Position numbers and translations under genes: made by a program
The notes under the pieces: generated by a model
Database searches by the model: none
Seen by the model: the letters and a program-made list of their open reading frames with translations, nothing else
Told to the model about the DNA's origin: nothing
Shown here: piece after piece, positions 34,818-43,485 of the stretch
Position numbering within the stretch: the stretch's first letter is position 1
How the letters are laid out: the number at the start of each line of letters is the position of its first letter
DNA from: an uncultured Treponema sp.
Lineage (GTDB): Bacteria > Spirochaetota > Spirochaetia > Treponematales > Treponemataceae
NCBI GenBank assembly: GCA_905372235.1
Contig: CAJPOF010000009.1
Span: forward strand, 1-50,586
Direction of reading: 5' to 3'
Length of the DNA stretch: 50,586 nt

Positions 34818-35819
34818 CTAGATTTTTACGTTCATCGAAACTGCGCCGGAAAAATAATTTGTCAATATGTTCCATGATGTGTAAAAGCCCATCTCGAAGT
34901 ACGGGAACGTTAGCGTAAGTCCACCGAAAATTTGCGGCTTTATTCCGGCAAAATCAAAATTCTTTGAAAGGCTTCCGCTTCCTTCCGCTGAGGCTGAATC
35001 GACTTTTGTTCCGTTTTGCGTCGTCGTGTAGCTCCATCCGTACGAGGCATCGCTTTTTGTCATTATTGCCCTGATTCCCAAAAACGGAATTGTGAAAAGA
35101 AATCGCCTTGAAATCTGCGCTGAAGCAAAAATCGTATGCGTTCTTAAAAAAATGTTCGAGGCGGAACTCAAATTGCCTGTGTTCGTGCTTGGCGGAGCGT
35201 AAGAAATTTCTTTTGATGTTGAAACTTTTAGGTCCTGCGTGTGGAATGAGTAGCCGAACCCAAGCGAAACCTGAGGAATGAACACGCTTCCCTGAAGGAC
35301 GGCGTATCGTACTTCAGCACCCAGAGCAGTGTAGTCAAGAGCTATGCCGAACTCGGCTGCATTAAATTTCAAAAGGTCTTTTCCGGTTGTTATCGCAAAT
35401 AATCCGATGTCGAACGGATAAAGGATTCCTCCGAACCTTGCCTGAATGCTCGTCGTTGGAACAGGAAGTTTAGGCGGAAGTGAAGGAAAGTCTATGCTCA
35501 GAGAACCTCCGATTGTGGCTACGGAAGCTTTCATGTCGTCCAAGAAAACCTGAATTCTATCCGTGAATACGGAGGTGTCCACCAATGTTCCCGAAGTGGA
35601 AATTCCTATGGAAAAATGCTTAGGGATTGAAGGGTACAGTTTTCCTACGTACGCCTCCGGGGTTGTAATCATTGCGGTTGTGTTTTCGGGAACTATGGCC
35701 GTCAATGTTCCGGCAATCGACGAAAAAGCCTCGTTCACGCCTTTGACGTTCGGCGATGCCTTAATCGAAGTTGTGGCGGCGGCAAAAAAAATAAAAAAAG
35801 CTGGAAAAAATCTCTTCAT
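34818..35819 (-). CDS. probable outer-membrane beta-barrel protein
   Basis: A 333-residue protein with signal peptide (MKRFFPAFFIFFAAATTSIKA) and a mature part of alternating, aromatic- and glycine-rich strands: QARFGGILYPFDIGLF, LGAEVRYAVLQG, VSLGFGYSFHTQDL, ISRRFLFTIPFLGIRAI, PQIFGGLTLTFPYFEMGFYTSW. It ends AVSMNVKI, a strand-like hydrophobic C-terminus. These suit a membrane barrel of 8-12 strands. No named family is recognised. The start at 35819 is chosen for the signal peptide, with AAGAGG upstream; an upstream in-frame Met at 35855 gives a worse signal. Confidence 0.68.
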   Translation of the reverse strand: MKRFFPAFFIFFAAATTSIKASPNVKGVNEAFSSIAGTLTAIVPENTTAMITTPEAYVGKLYPSIPKHFSIGISTSGTLVDTSVFTDRIQVFLDDMKASVATIGGSLSIDFPSLPPKLPVPTTSIQARFGGILYPFDIGLFAITTGKDLLKFNAAEFGIALDYTALGAEVRYAVLQGSVFIPQVSLGFGYSFHTQDLKVSTSKEISYAPPSTNTGNLSSASNIFLRTHTIFASAQISRRFLFTIPFLGIRAIMTKSDASYGWSYTTTQNGTKVDSASAEGSGSLSKNFDFAGIKPQIFGGLTLTFPYFEMGFYTSWNILTNYFSGAVSMNVKI

Positions 35820-36022
35820 CACGGAAAACCTCTTGTTCAATGAACTAGCGTACACTTTAGAACAAATTTCAATAATATTCTATAAAATAAAACAATGTTT
35901 AATAAAATTAACAGATTGTTTCCAAGGGCTACAAACCGGAAGAAAAGTCTTGAAATTACAGAAATCATGTAGTATCCTCTAAAAGGTTTGTTATTAATTT
36001 TTTGTTCATGCTAGGGGAAATT

Positions 36023-36757
36023 ATGGCAAGAAAACTTGCGAGATTTCTTTTTTTGCTTGTAGGTCTGCTCTCTTTATCCTGCAAGAGCAGGGACAACGAT
36101 ATGGGAAAAATCTCAATCGATGTCTCGTCTCTTTTTACAAAGTTTTCGTGCAAGATCGCAAATCCTGACGCAAGCGTGCATGACACGTACACGCTTGAAC
36201 TTCATGTTACCGGGGATTTTGAATGGAGTCAAAGTCTTAGCGGAAAACTTTCTGATTTCAAAAAAAAGACAGTTACTCTTCCTTCGATTCCGCTTGGGAG
36301 CAGAGTTTTGGTTTCCATAAAAATTTACAGGAACGCCCGTCTTTGCTATTCGGGTTCTTCCGAGCCGGAAACTATTGTCCGGGGGCAGAAAAGCCTTGCC
36401 ATAAACATGAAAAAAATTTGTGAAGAGAAAATTCCGTCCGATTGCGATGAGGAACTTTTTTCTTCTCCGGTGATTTCCGCTACGGGCGGAAAATTCGATC
36501 CTGTCGCCATGAAATACGTTGTGAATCAGGGAAAAGCCATAAGTTTTTCGGTGAGGACTTTGCCGTCTTTACCGGAAGGCGCAAAATGTCTCTGGTACAT
36601 AAACGACACTCTTATTGAAGGCGTGGATTCTTCTTCAATAACCATAGATTATTCTTCGGCGGAATGTGTGAGCGTTACAAACACTGTGATGGTTTTAGTA
36701 AGTTACGGCGGAATAATAAAATCCGCTTCGTTCGACTTTTTGGTAAAGGTCGAATAG
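36023..36757 (+). CDS. lipoprotein with Ig-like domain
   Basis: A 244-residue protein with lipobox SLSC (Cys20) behind AGGGGA and ATG 36023. The mature part has an N-terminal beta-rich segment (DTYTLELHVTGDFEWSQ, SIPLGSRVLVSIKIYR) and a C-terminal Ig-like domain with CLWYINDTLIEGVDSSSITI. Such small sandwich lipoproteins are common in Treponema. It lies 23 bases before a decayed lipoprotein gene whose readable start has the same theme (KLTFTSDENT, SAKIEIPNGYYNLKVEG), so the two may be related and once formed an operon. Confidence 0.72.
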   Translation: MARKLARFLFLLVGLLSLSCKSRDNDMGKISIDVSSLFTKFSCKIANPDASVHDTYTLELHVTGDFEWSQSLSGKLSDFKKKTVTLPSIPLGSRVLVSIKIYRNARLCYSGSSEPETIVRGQKSLAINMKKICEEKIPSDCDEELFSSPVISATGGKFDPVAMKYVVNQGKAISFSVRTLPSLPEGAKCLWYINDTLIEGVDSSSITIDYSSAECVSVTNTVMVLVSYGGIIKSASFDFLVKVE

Positions 36758-36780
36758 ATATAATTTTTGATGAGAAAAAC

Positions 36781-38153
36781 ATGAAAAGATTTTTGTCTGT
36801 GGCGGGGCTTTTGCTCCTTCTGTTTTCATGCTCGAATTTTGTTAACTAAAACAATAAAGATTCCGGAAAGTCGATTCTTGTTACGATAGGCCTGCCTTCT
36901 TCAAGGACAATTTCTCCTATGTCCAATAATCTTTTTGGAAAAGTTACCAAATGGAAACTGACTTTTACTTCCGATGAAAACACGATTCCGCCTCCTTCTC
37001 CAATAGTAAAAGAGATAGACGTCAGTCCCCATTCTGATTTTTCTGTTTCTGCGAAAATTGAAATTCCGAACGGATATTACAATCTGAAGGTTGAAGGTTC
37101 CTGCGTGGAAAATTCCCAACGAAAACATTGGATAATCCGTCCGTCAGTTTTGAATCCGGCGAAGTCCTGAAGGACTTTGTGATAGACGGAAACACATACG
37201 ACCTTTACGTTCTTACGTACAAGAACTCGAAGGGATATATCTATAAATATATGTACGGATACAACGGAAATTATTCAAAAGTCGATGATTTTGAAATAAA
37301 AAGTACAAAGGGTTTGCAGAATTTGGCTTTGAACAAGGATTATATTCTTGCTTTGGCATCGGATCTTTCGGTTGTTGCCTACAAGAAAGATGGCACTGGT
37401 TCTGAGAAGACCGTGAACGTTTCTTCGCTAAATCTTAATTCTTCTTTCGACACAATTACAAAAATCTATCTTGACGATAAGGATAGGTTCTTTGTTGCAT
37501 TAAGCACCGCAGATTCTTCATATAGCACCTATACTCCTAAATTGACATACGGAAAACTCAAAAACACCGGCGGAAACCTGAAAGTAGATTTGGTAAAAAC
37601 CCATGATCTTAATATCATGACAAAACTTTCTAAAGTTGTGCTAAAAGGAGAAGATTAAACTAAAATTACCGACCTATATGTAAGGGATGATAAACTTTAT
37701 ATCTTTGCAAAAAATCATTTTGACGGAAAAACTTCGTCCAAGCCTGAAGACACATACGCAGGAACTTCAAACGGTGCGATAATCAGGCTTGATATAAAAA
37801 GCGACGAACTTGATTCCGATTTGACTTTCTATTCCAAACAAAACAATCCGCATTACGGACATACGGAGCAACCTGCAAGCGAAGAAAAAAGGCGTTCTGC
37901 ATTCTACGGACCTTCAAGATTCATCTGCATAACAAAGGATGCGCTTTTCATTGCGGACGAGGGCGGCCATGTGAACGGAATTGGAGAATCCTATGTCGAT
38001 GTGAACAGAATCGTGAAAATCGATTTGAGTTCTCTACGTTTTGAGGTCGTAGACTCTTGCGCATCCTCATTCTCCGAGCAGTTTAGAGAAGGTACTGATA
38101 CTGTTGTAATTAGCGGAAAGACCGTAAAGTGCGGAAAATTTTCTAAGATTTAA
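36781..38153 (+). pseudogene. decayed lipoprotein gene with beta-propeller-like body
   Basis: A lipoprotein start (MKRFLSVAGLLLLLFSCSN, Cys17) is cut by an in-frame TAA at 36847. The same frame then reads on through KSILVTIGLPSSRTISP to about 37110. Near 37110-37130 a one-base slip moves to a second frame (DNPSVSFESGEVLKD), which runs to another in-frame TAA at 37656 and continues in the same frame (TKITDLYVRDDKLYIFAK) to a stop at 38153. The body has repeated Asp-rich strands such as KIYLDDKDRFFVAL and KDALFIADEGGHVNG, propeller-like. Total intact length would be about 450 residues. Three independent lesions argue for a dead gene rather than sequencing error. Confidence 0.78.
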
Positions 38154-38209
38154 TAGTTTTTCTGTGTCTTGAAAGAATCATGAAATCTTTCAAGAGCGTT
38201 CGACTGGTT

Positions 38210-39838
38210 TTAGAGAAGTTTTTCCGCTATTTTTGCCGCGACTTTTTCGCCGTCCATTGCAGACGAAACAATTCCCCCCGCATAACCTGAGCCTTCTCCG
38301 CAAGGGTAAAGGTTTTGTGCCGCCGGGCTTTCAAGATTTTCTTTGTCCCTTAGGATTCTTACGGGCGTCGATGTGCGTGTCTCGCTTGCAAGCAAAATCG
38401 CTTTTTCCGACAAGAATCCGTGCATTTTCTTTTCGAATTCCAAAAATCCTTTTGAAAGGCGTTCTGTCATGAACGGTGGAAGCCATTCGTCCAGCCTGGA
38501 AGGAACAACGCCCGGAGAAAAACTTGTGTCTATGAGGGATGCGGAATCTTTTTTGTCAAGGAAATCTTTCAACAGCTGGGAAGGGGCTTTGAAGCCGTCC
38601 CCGTGCGTTTTGGTCTGTCTTTCAAGCCATTTTCTGAAATAAAGCCCTGAAAGGGAAGGGCAGTTTTCTTTTTCCGCCTGATTCTTGAACTCGTCGGGAA
38701 TGTCTTCGCCCCGGATTTCTGTAACAATCGCAGAATTGGACCATCTTGAGTTCCTTCCTGAAGCGCTCATGCCGTTCAGCACGATTTCGTCCTCGCTTGA
38801 CTGCGAAGGAACGATAAATCCGCCGGGACACATACAAAACGAATATACCCCACGCATATCGACCTGTGATGTGAGTCTGTATTCCGCCGCTTCCATCAGC
38901 GAGTTTTTTCCGTGGTACTGAATCGAATCGATAAGGCTTCTTGGGTGTTCTATGCGAACTCCCATGGCGAAGGTCTTTTGCTCAAGGCTTTTAGGTTCAA
39001 TTTTTGCCATCATGTAATATATGTCGTATGCGGAATGCCCTGTCGCAAGAATCACGGAATCCGCATCGACTTTTGAGATTTTAAGGCTTTTTACATCGGT
39101 GAATTTTACGCCTACGACTTTCCTTGAGCCTTTTTCGTCGGCGAACACAAGGTCTGTAAACTTTGAGCCGAAATAAAACACGCCGCCCATGCTTTTTATG
39201 AAGTTTTTAATGTTGTTCACAACAAGCGGAAGTTTTTCCGTTCCGATGTGAGGGTGCGAATCCGTAAGGATTTTTTTGTCCGAGCCGAAATGAAAAAATA
39301 TTTCCAGGATTTTCGGAACGCTTCCTCTTTTGTTGCTCCTTGTGTAAAGTTTCCCGTCAGAGAACGTTCCCGCCCCGCCTTCACCGAAGCAATAGTTTGA
39401 GTTTTCGTTCAAGATTCCCTTTGTGCCGATTTCCGCTATGCTTTTTCTTCTTTCAAAAGTCTCTTCCCCTTGCTCGATTATGACAGGACGGATGCCGTGT
39501 TCAAAAAGTTTAAGCGCCGCAAAAAGCCCCGCAGGCCCTGAGCCAACGATTACCACCGTTCTAAGCTTTTCCGACGGAATGCCGGCGGTGTTTTTCCATT
39601 CGGGAAGGACTGAGGTGCGGATTTCCGATTTTTCTTCGTCAACGGAAACGCTGTATTTTAGGTGGATTTTTATTTTCCCGTGGCGAGCGTCAATCGACTT
39701 TTTTGCAAGAGTCTTTTGGATTACGTGTTTTTCCGGTTCGACTCCGATTCTATGAAGTTCTCTTTTGAGAATGCTTTCGATGATTTTAGGATTTTTTTCT
39801 TCGTCGTAGGAGACAGTTATGGAAATGTCTGTTTTCAT
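38210..39838 (-). CDS. FAD-dependent oxidoreductase, COG2509 type
   Basis: A 542-residue cytoplasmic flavoprotein of unknown substrate. It has a small N-terminal domain (about 1-75), the Rossmann motif VVIVGSGPAGLFAALKLFEHG, IIEQGEE, a CFGEGGAGTFSDGKLYTR segment, SVILATGHSAYDIY, and a C-terminal FAD-closing NLYPCGEGSGYAGGIVSSAMDG. These are typical of the 'FAD-dependent protein' family. The frame is open another 80 codons upstream, but those read through the hairpin repeat and are low-quality, so ATG 39838 (MKTDISITVSY) is taken as the start. The Shine-Dalgarno is weak. Confidence 0.87.
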   Translation of the reverse strand: MKTDISITVSYDEEKNPKIIESILKRELHRIGVEPEKHVIQKTLAKKSIDARHGKIKIHLKYSVSVDEEKSEIRTSVLPEWKNTAGIPSEKLRTVVIVGSGPAGLFAALKLFEHGIRPVIIEQGEETFERRKSIAEIGTKGILNENSNYCFGEGGAGTFSDGKLYTRSNKRGSVPKILEIFFHFGSDKKILTDSHPHIGTEKLPLVVNNIKNFIKSMGGVFYFGSKFTDLVFADEKGSRKVVGVKFTDVKSLKISKVDADSVILATGHSAYDIYYMMAKIEPKSLEQKTFAMGVRIEHPRSLIDSIQYHGKNSLMEAAEYRLTSQVDMRGVYSFCMCPGGFIVPSQSSEDEIVLNGMSASGRNSRWSNSAIVTEIRGEDIPDEFKNQAEKENCPSLSGLYFRKWLERQTKTHGDGFKAPSQLLKDFLDKKDSASLIDTSFSPGVVPSRLDEWLPPFMTERLSKGFLEFEKKMHGFLSEKAILLASETRTSTPVRILRDKENLESPAAQNLYPCGEGSGYAGGIVSSAMDGEKVAAKIAEKLL

Positions 39839-39884
39839 GCCCGCCATTCTAGCAGAAAAAAATCCTTTCTTCGAGGGAGTGGGT

Positions 39885-39934
39885 GGCGGACATTTTAACG
39901 CATCGTTAATCTGATTACGGGTCGTATGTCCGCC
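39885..39934. repeat. hairpin repeat, element A (copy 1)
   Basis: GGCGGACAT (39885-39893) and ATGTCCGCC (39926-39934) form a perfect 9-bp inverted repeat around a 32-base loop, which itself contains TTAACG-CAT-CGTTAA (39895-39909). The same element recurs at 50507-50559. Both copies share the 16 bases GGCGGACATTTTAACG. Confidence 0.85.
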
Positions 39935-39935
39935 C

Positions 39936-40181
39936 CACGAATCGTACGTTTCGTCCGATTCGTGCAAGTTTCCCGCATGGGAAACTTGAGGGCAGCAGTA
40001 GAAGAATAAAGGCTGTAAAACTGATTTTTCCGCTGCCCATCCGTCCCACGAATCGAGACTTACGCCCGATTTTTGCAAGATGGTTTATACAAGTTTGCCG
40101 AACGGCAAAACTTGGGGCGGCGGAAGATGAATAAACGGTTGTAAAAACCAATTTCACCGCCGCCCTCCCGCCGCCCTTTTT
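39936..40181. repeat. tandem 111-base hairpin units with covarying stems
   Basis: Two units begin with CACGAATCG (39936 and 40047, period 111). Each carries a CAAGTTT hairpin and a GC-rich outer stem. Unit 1: CACGAATCG/CGATTCGTG, CAAGTTTCCC-GCAT-GGGAAACTTG (39965-39988), GGGCAGC/GCTGCCC (39990-40038). Unit 2: CAAGTTTGCCG-AA-CGGCAAAACTTG (40090-40114), GGGCGGCGG/CCGCCGCCC (40115-40165). The stems differ between units yet stay paired (GGGCAGC/GCTGCCC against GGGCGGC/GCCGCCC). A second CCGCCGCCC followed by T lies at 40168-40181. No gene is visible in 39839-40280. Confidence 0.85.
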
Positions 40182-40280
40182 CGATATACATTCCCGTTCA
40201 TATTCGCTACCATCTTTCCGTGTGTGTCTTTCGTCTCCGTTGTCTGCACGCAAAAACTTTTTTGAAAGGAAATCCACTTT

Positions 40281-41861
40281 ATGTCCGCTTGTAAAACTTT
40301 TCCGCCTGAAAAAATGCCTCGCTTCGGGGAACGGGTGCTGCATCTCTCCGATACCCATTTCTATATCGCGGCATTTATCGTCTTTTTCGTTACGGCGGCG
40401 CTTCGTTTTTTTATGCTTTCTTCGTCCGAATATCCGGCGGGGCTTGACGGCTATTATTATGCGCTCCAAGCAAAATCGCTTGTAATGCATGGCGCGCTTG
40501 AAAATCCATCGGCGGAAACGGGTTTTTACGCCTGCGCAGTCTGTTCGCTCATCACAAAAAATGCGGTTATTGGCTGCAAACTTTGGGCGGCGATTTCAAA
40601 CGCGCTTATTCCGCTTTCGGTTTTTGTGTTTTTAGAAACGCTTTTCCGCAAAAAACGACCATTTGCCGCTCTTACGGCGCTCCTTCTTTCCGCAGCCTCT
40701 CCGTCGGTTACGACGCTTTGCATAAATTACATAAACAATCAGACGGGCTTAGCCTTTTTCTTTTTGTACGGAGCGAGCGTCATTGCGTTGGTTCAAAACG
40801 GCGACAGGAAAAAACGCGCTTTGTTCGGTTTTCTTTCGCTTGCTTTGTTTGCGCTCTGCCTCATAAGTCATTTGGTGTCGGCTGCCTATGCGCTCATTTT
40901 TACCGCACTTTTGATACTCAAAAAACTTCCGCCCAAAATCCAAGCTGCTTTGATTCCCTTGGGACTTTTGTGCGGCGCCGCCCTCTTTTTTACGCAGCTT
41001 CCCCGATTCAAAAACGTGTTTTCGCTCACGCCGGTTTTGCCGATTTTCTCGCCGTTTATGCGAAAATCCGCAGGTTTTTCTGTCAGCATTGAGCTTTCGG
41101 CGTATTTTCTTTTCGTTTGGGGCGCGGCGTTTTTCTCTCTTGTGCGGAAAAAACGCTTTGACTGTGCGCTTTTTTTGCCCCTCGTCCTCTTCTTTCCGTT
41201 TTGGCATCTTGACATTTTGGACATGGGCTACCGCATGATGCTGAACGCCGTCCCTGCGTCTATAGTTTTTATCTCATATCTTCTATTTTATAACGAAGAA
41301 AATCACGAAACAGTCGGCTCCGATTCGGAACTAAAAGGGACTATAAAAAATCCGCCCGACAAAAAGTCGCCTTTGCCGTCCATTCGCCGGATTTTGTATG
41401 CAGTTCCCTTTGCACTGTTTGCGCTTTTGTTTTTTACGCCCCGCTTGTACGACAAAAGGCGCGACCCGCCCTACGAATATTACAAACGCATTGCCGACCA
41501 AATCGAGCTTCCTGACGATTCGCTTTTGATTGCGCACCTGCCATTAAATCACGTTTACACGTACGATAAAAATCTGCGGGACGCGCTCAATTATGTTCCG
41601 GATTTTTATGTCGCACCCGAAAAACTGTGGCGGCTCGCCTGTGGGGTGAATATTCTTTCGCTTGAAGCGCATTTGAATGCGGACTTGCCGGATTTTTCTG
41701 CATATGTCCGCCCGATTGACGAGCGTTATATTTTAATCCGCGAGGATTATTGGCAGGAATATCTGAAAAACGAGGACGAAGAAATCGTCGAAACGTACAA
41801 AAACTGGTTTAATCCGCACACCGTCCGTCCGGCTTTTATCAGGAAGGCAAAATCTTTTTGA
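40281..41861 (+). CDS. polytopic membrane protein, GT-C glycosyltransferase-like
   Basis: A 526-residue protein with about ten to eleven hydrophobic segments in the first 420 residues and a soluble C-terminal part. An early luminal loop has YPAGLDGYYYALQAKSL, the position where GT-C enzymes (ArnT, PMT, oligosaccharyltransferase) carry their catalytic Asp. The C-terminal domain has LPDDSLLIAHLPLNHVYTYD. The family is likely a membrane glycosyltransferase using lipid-linked sugars, but the donor and acceptor are not known. GAAAGGAAA precedes the ATG. It is convergent with, and overlaps by 23 bases, the acyltransferase gene on the other strand. Confidence 0.7.
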   Translation: MSACKTFPPEKMPRFGERVLHLSDTHFYIAAFIVFFVTAALRFFMLSSSEYPAGLDGYYYALQAKSLVMHGALENPSAETGFYACAVCSLITKNAVIGCKLWAAISNALIPLSVFVFLETLFRKKRPFAALTALLLSAASPSVTTLCINYINNQTGLAFFFLYGASVIALVQNGDRKKRALFGFLSLALFALCLISHLVSAAYALIFTALLILKKLPPKIQAALIPLGLLCGAALFFTQLPRFKNVFSLTPVLPIFSPFMRKSAGFSVSIELSAYFLFVWGAAFFSLVRKKRFDCALFLPLVLFFPFWHLDILDMGYRMMLNAVPASIVFISYLLFYNEENHETVGSDSELKGTIKNPPDKKSPLPSIRRILYAVPFALFALLFFTPRLYDKRRDPPYEYYKRIADQIELPDDSLLIAHLPLNHVYTYDKNLRDALNYVPDFYVAPEKLWRLACGVNILSLEAHLNADLPDFSAYVRPIDERYILIREDYWQEYLKNEDEEIVETYKNWFNPHTVRPAFIRKAKSF

Positions 41862-42339
41862 CTTCGGCGGGATTTCCTGCGCTAAGCGCATTAGCCGGAA
41901 CGTCGGAAAGCACGACGGACGCAGCCCCGATTACCGCTCCGTCCCCGATTTCCGCACACAAAATGACCGAGCGCATTCCGACCCACACGCCGTTTCCGAT
42001 CCGAATGTCGTGAAAGCGGCACGGTCCCGCCCGATGTTCCGCCGTCCCCGTTTCGTGCGTCTGGCAGTTGAAAGCCGTTTCAGGTCCGATGTCGCAGTTT
42101 TTACCGATGGCGATAACGGCGTTCGGCATCGTGTAGAGCGTGCAGTTTTTCCCGACCCACGTATCTTGTCCGATGGTAACCGCACCCGAACCGTAGACAC
42201 GAAATCCTTCGTTCACTTTTGCGCCTTTTTCCGTCCGCACGTGCATGAGGCGGAGGATAAAACGTCGGTAGGAAAAACAGGTCGACGGCAGCGCGTCAAT
42301 CAGCTTGTTGAGCAAAAATCTTTTTAGAGAAACGAACAT
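41839..42339 (-). CDS. hexapeptide-repeat acyltransferase
   Basis: A 166-residue left-handed beta-helix transferase of the LacA/WbbJ/maltose-acetyltransferase type, probably using acetyl-CoA. Hexapeptide repeats run from about 60 to 155 (VTIGQDTWVGKNCTLY, IAIGKNCDIGPETAFN, IRIGNGVWVGMRSVIL, IGDGAVIGAASVVLSD). The catalytic His of the family is probably the one in NCQTHETG. It ends LSAGNPAEVKKI, a common family ending. Placed between a GT-C-like protein and a glycan-binding protein, it probably O-acetylates a surface glycan. It is on the opposite strand from both. Confidence 0.87.
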   Translation of the reverse strand: MFVSLKRFLLNKLIDALPSTCFSYRRFILRLMHVRTEKGAKVNEGFRVYGSGAVTIGQDTWVGKNCTLYTMPNAVIAIGKNCDIGPETAFNCQTHETGTAEHRAGPCRFHDIRIGNGVWVGMRSVILCAEIGDGAVIGAASVVLSDVPANALSAGNPAEVKKILPS

Positions 42340-42393
42340 AATTGAAATAGTATACGCTTTGTGCTATTCTTTCCACACAAAATTGGAGGTTTT

Positions 42394-43485
42394 ATGAAAA
42401 AGTCTTACAGCGGAAAAATCCTTTTTCCGTTTTTTTTGTTTGTTCTTGCGTCGGGTGCGGCTTTTTCTCAGTCCGCATGGTTTATGTCGCAGACTGAAAA
42501 AGCTCCTGTCGAGTCCGTGCTTGCAACAAGCGAGCTGGTGGAAGCTCAGTTTTCGGGAAAATATCTTTATCCGCCGATAAATGTTTTGGACGGCGATTTT
42601 TCGACGGTGTGGTGCGAAGCGCAAAAGGACGGGCCGGGAATCGGCGAGTCGATTACGATTGAGTTTTCCGAAGCGGTCAGCTTTGACGAGATTCAGATAG
42701 TAAACGGATTTGCGCACAAGGATTACTACGCAAAAAACAACCGGGTAAAAACGCTCACGCTCACACAGACTGCGGGAAAGCATTTTCAGCAGAAGGACTA
42801 CACGCTTTTAGACGAAAACCCTGACTGGCAGTCGATTCCGTTCGCTCTTACGCAGACGGCGCAAACGCTCACGTTCAAAATTGAGTCCGTCTACAAAGGC
42901 GCAAAATACGACGACACGTGTATCGGCGACATTCGGCTCTTGTACAAGGGAAAGGTGCTTCCGTTTGAGAACATCGAGCCGCTCAAAGCCGCTCAGGAAG
43001 AAAACTCAAAATTGATGCTCAAAAACTCTGAAAAAGACTTTAAGAAGGAATTTTATGCGCTGTTCGGCGGCGAATATTTCTTGTATTTGCGGAACGAAAA
43101 AGGCAGCGGGTTTCGTGTGTATGAAGATCCCAGACTGGGATTTTACATGGAAGATTGCGTTTTTGTTAAAGCGATGTCAAAAAACGATATATTTAATAAG
43201 TATTTTAAGTACGGCGTTCCGCCTAACATCGAAATGCGGTTGAAAGACTACAAACAGGAAAATTACGACTATATCATACCTCGCATATCATGGCGATCAT
43301 ACTGGGATGAAACGCGCTTTAAGCTCAGTAATTACCGGATTTTAAAATACGAGACGATTCAATATGTTGAAACTGTCACTGCGATGTTGGTAAAACTTGA
43401 CGGAAAGACCGTCTATTTAAACGGCGTAAAATACACTGTCTTAAATCCAAAACGGGTCATCGACGTAACTTACGATGAGGGATAA
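42394..43485 (+). CDS. exported protein with NADase-type glycan-binding (discoidin-like) domain
   Basis: A 363-residue protein with a signal peptide (cleavage near AAFS-Q) and then an F5/8 type C-like domain at about 40-190: PPINVLDGDFSTVWCEA, ESITIEFSEAVSFDEIQIVNG, KTLTLTQTAG, IESVYKGAKYDDTCIGDIRL. This is the domain annotated as NADase-type glycan-binding. The C-terminal 150 residues are unassigned and rich in Tyr, Lys and Asp. GGAGG precedes ATG 42394. Its 3' end overlaps the VanW gene by 11 bases. The protein probably binds a cell-surface glycan. Confidence 0.8.
   Translation: MKKSYSGKILFPFFLFVLASGAAFSQSAWFMSQTEKAPVESVLATSELVEAQFSGKYLYPPINVLDGDFSTVWCEAQKDGPGIGESITIEFSEAVSFDEIQIVNGFAHKDYYAKNNRVKTLTLTQTAGKHFQQKDYTLLDENPDWQSIPFALTQTAQTLTFKIESVYKGAKYDDTCIGDIRLLYKGKVLPFENIEPLKAAQEENSKLMLKNSEKDFKKEFYALFGGEYFLYLRNEKGSGFRVYEDPRLGFYMEDCVFVKAMSKNDIFNKYFKYGVPPNIEMRLKDYKQENYDYIIPRISWRSYWDETRFKLSNYRILKYETIQYVETVTAMLVKLDGKTVYLNGVKYTVLNPKRVIDVTYDEG

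Noticed and set aside
36847..37658. Stop-codon reassignment of TAA in the lipoprotein gene
   Set aside because: TAA ends many intact genes in this window, and a frameshift is also present, so ordinary decay explains it.
39839..40078. 80-codon N-terminal extension of the FAD protein
   Set aside because: It reads through the hairpin repeats and shows no domain; the family starts at MKTDISITVSY.
39885..40181. CRISPR array
   Set aside because: Only two units, of 111 bases, made of hairpins with diverging stems; no short identical repeats with unique spacers and no cas genes nearby.
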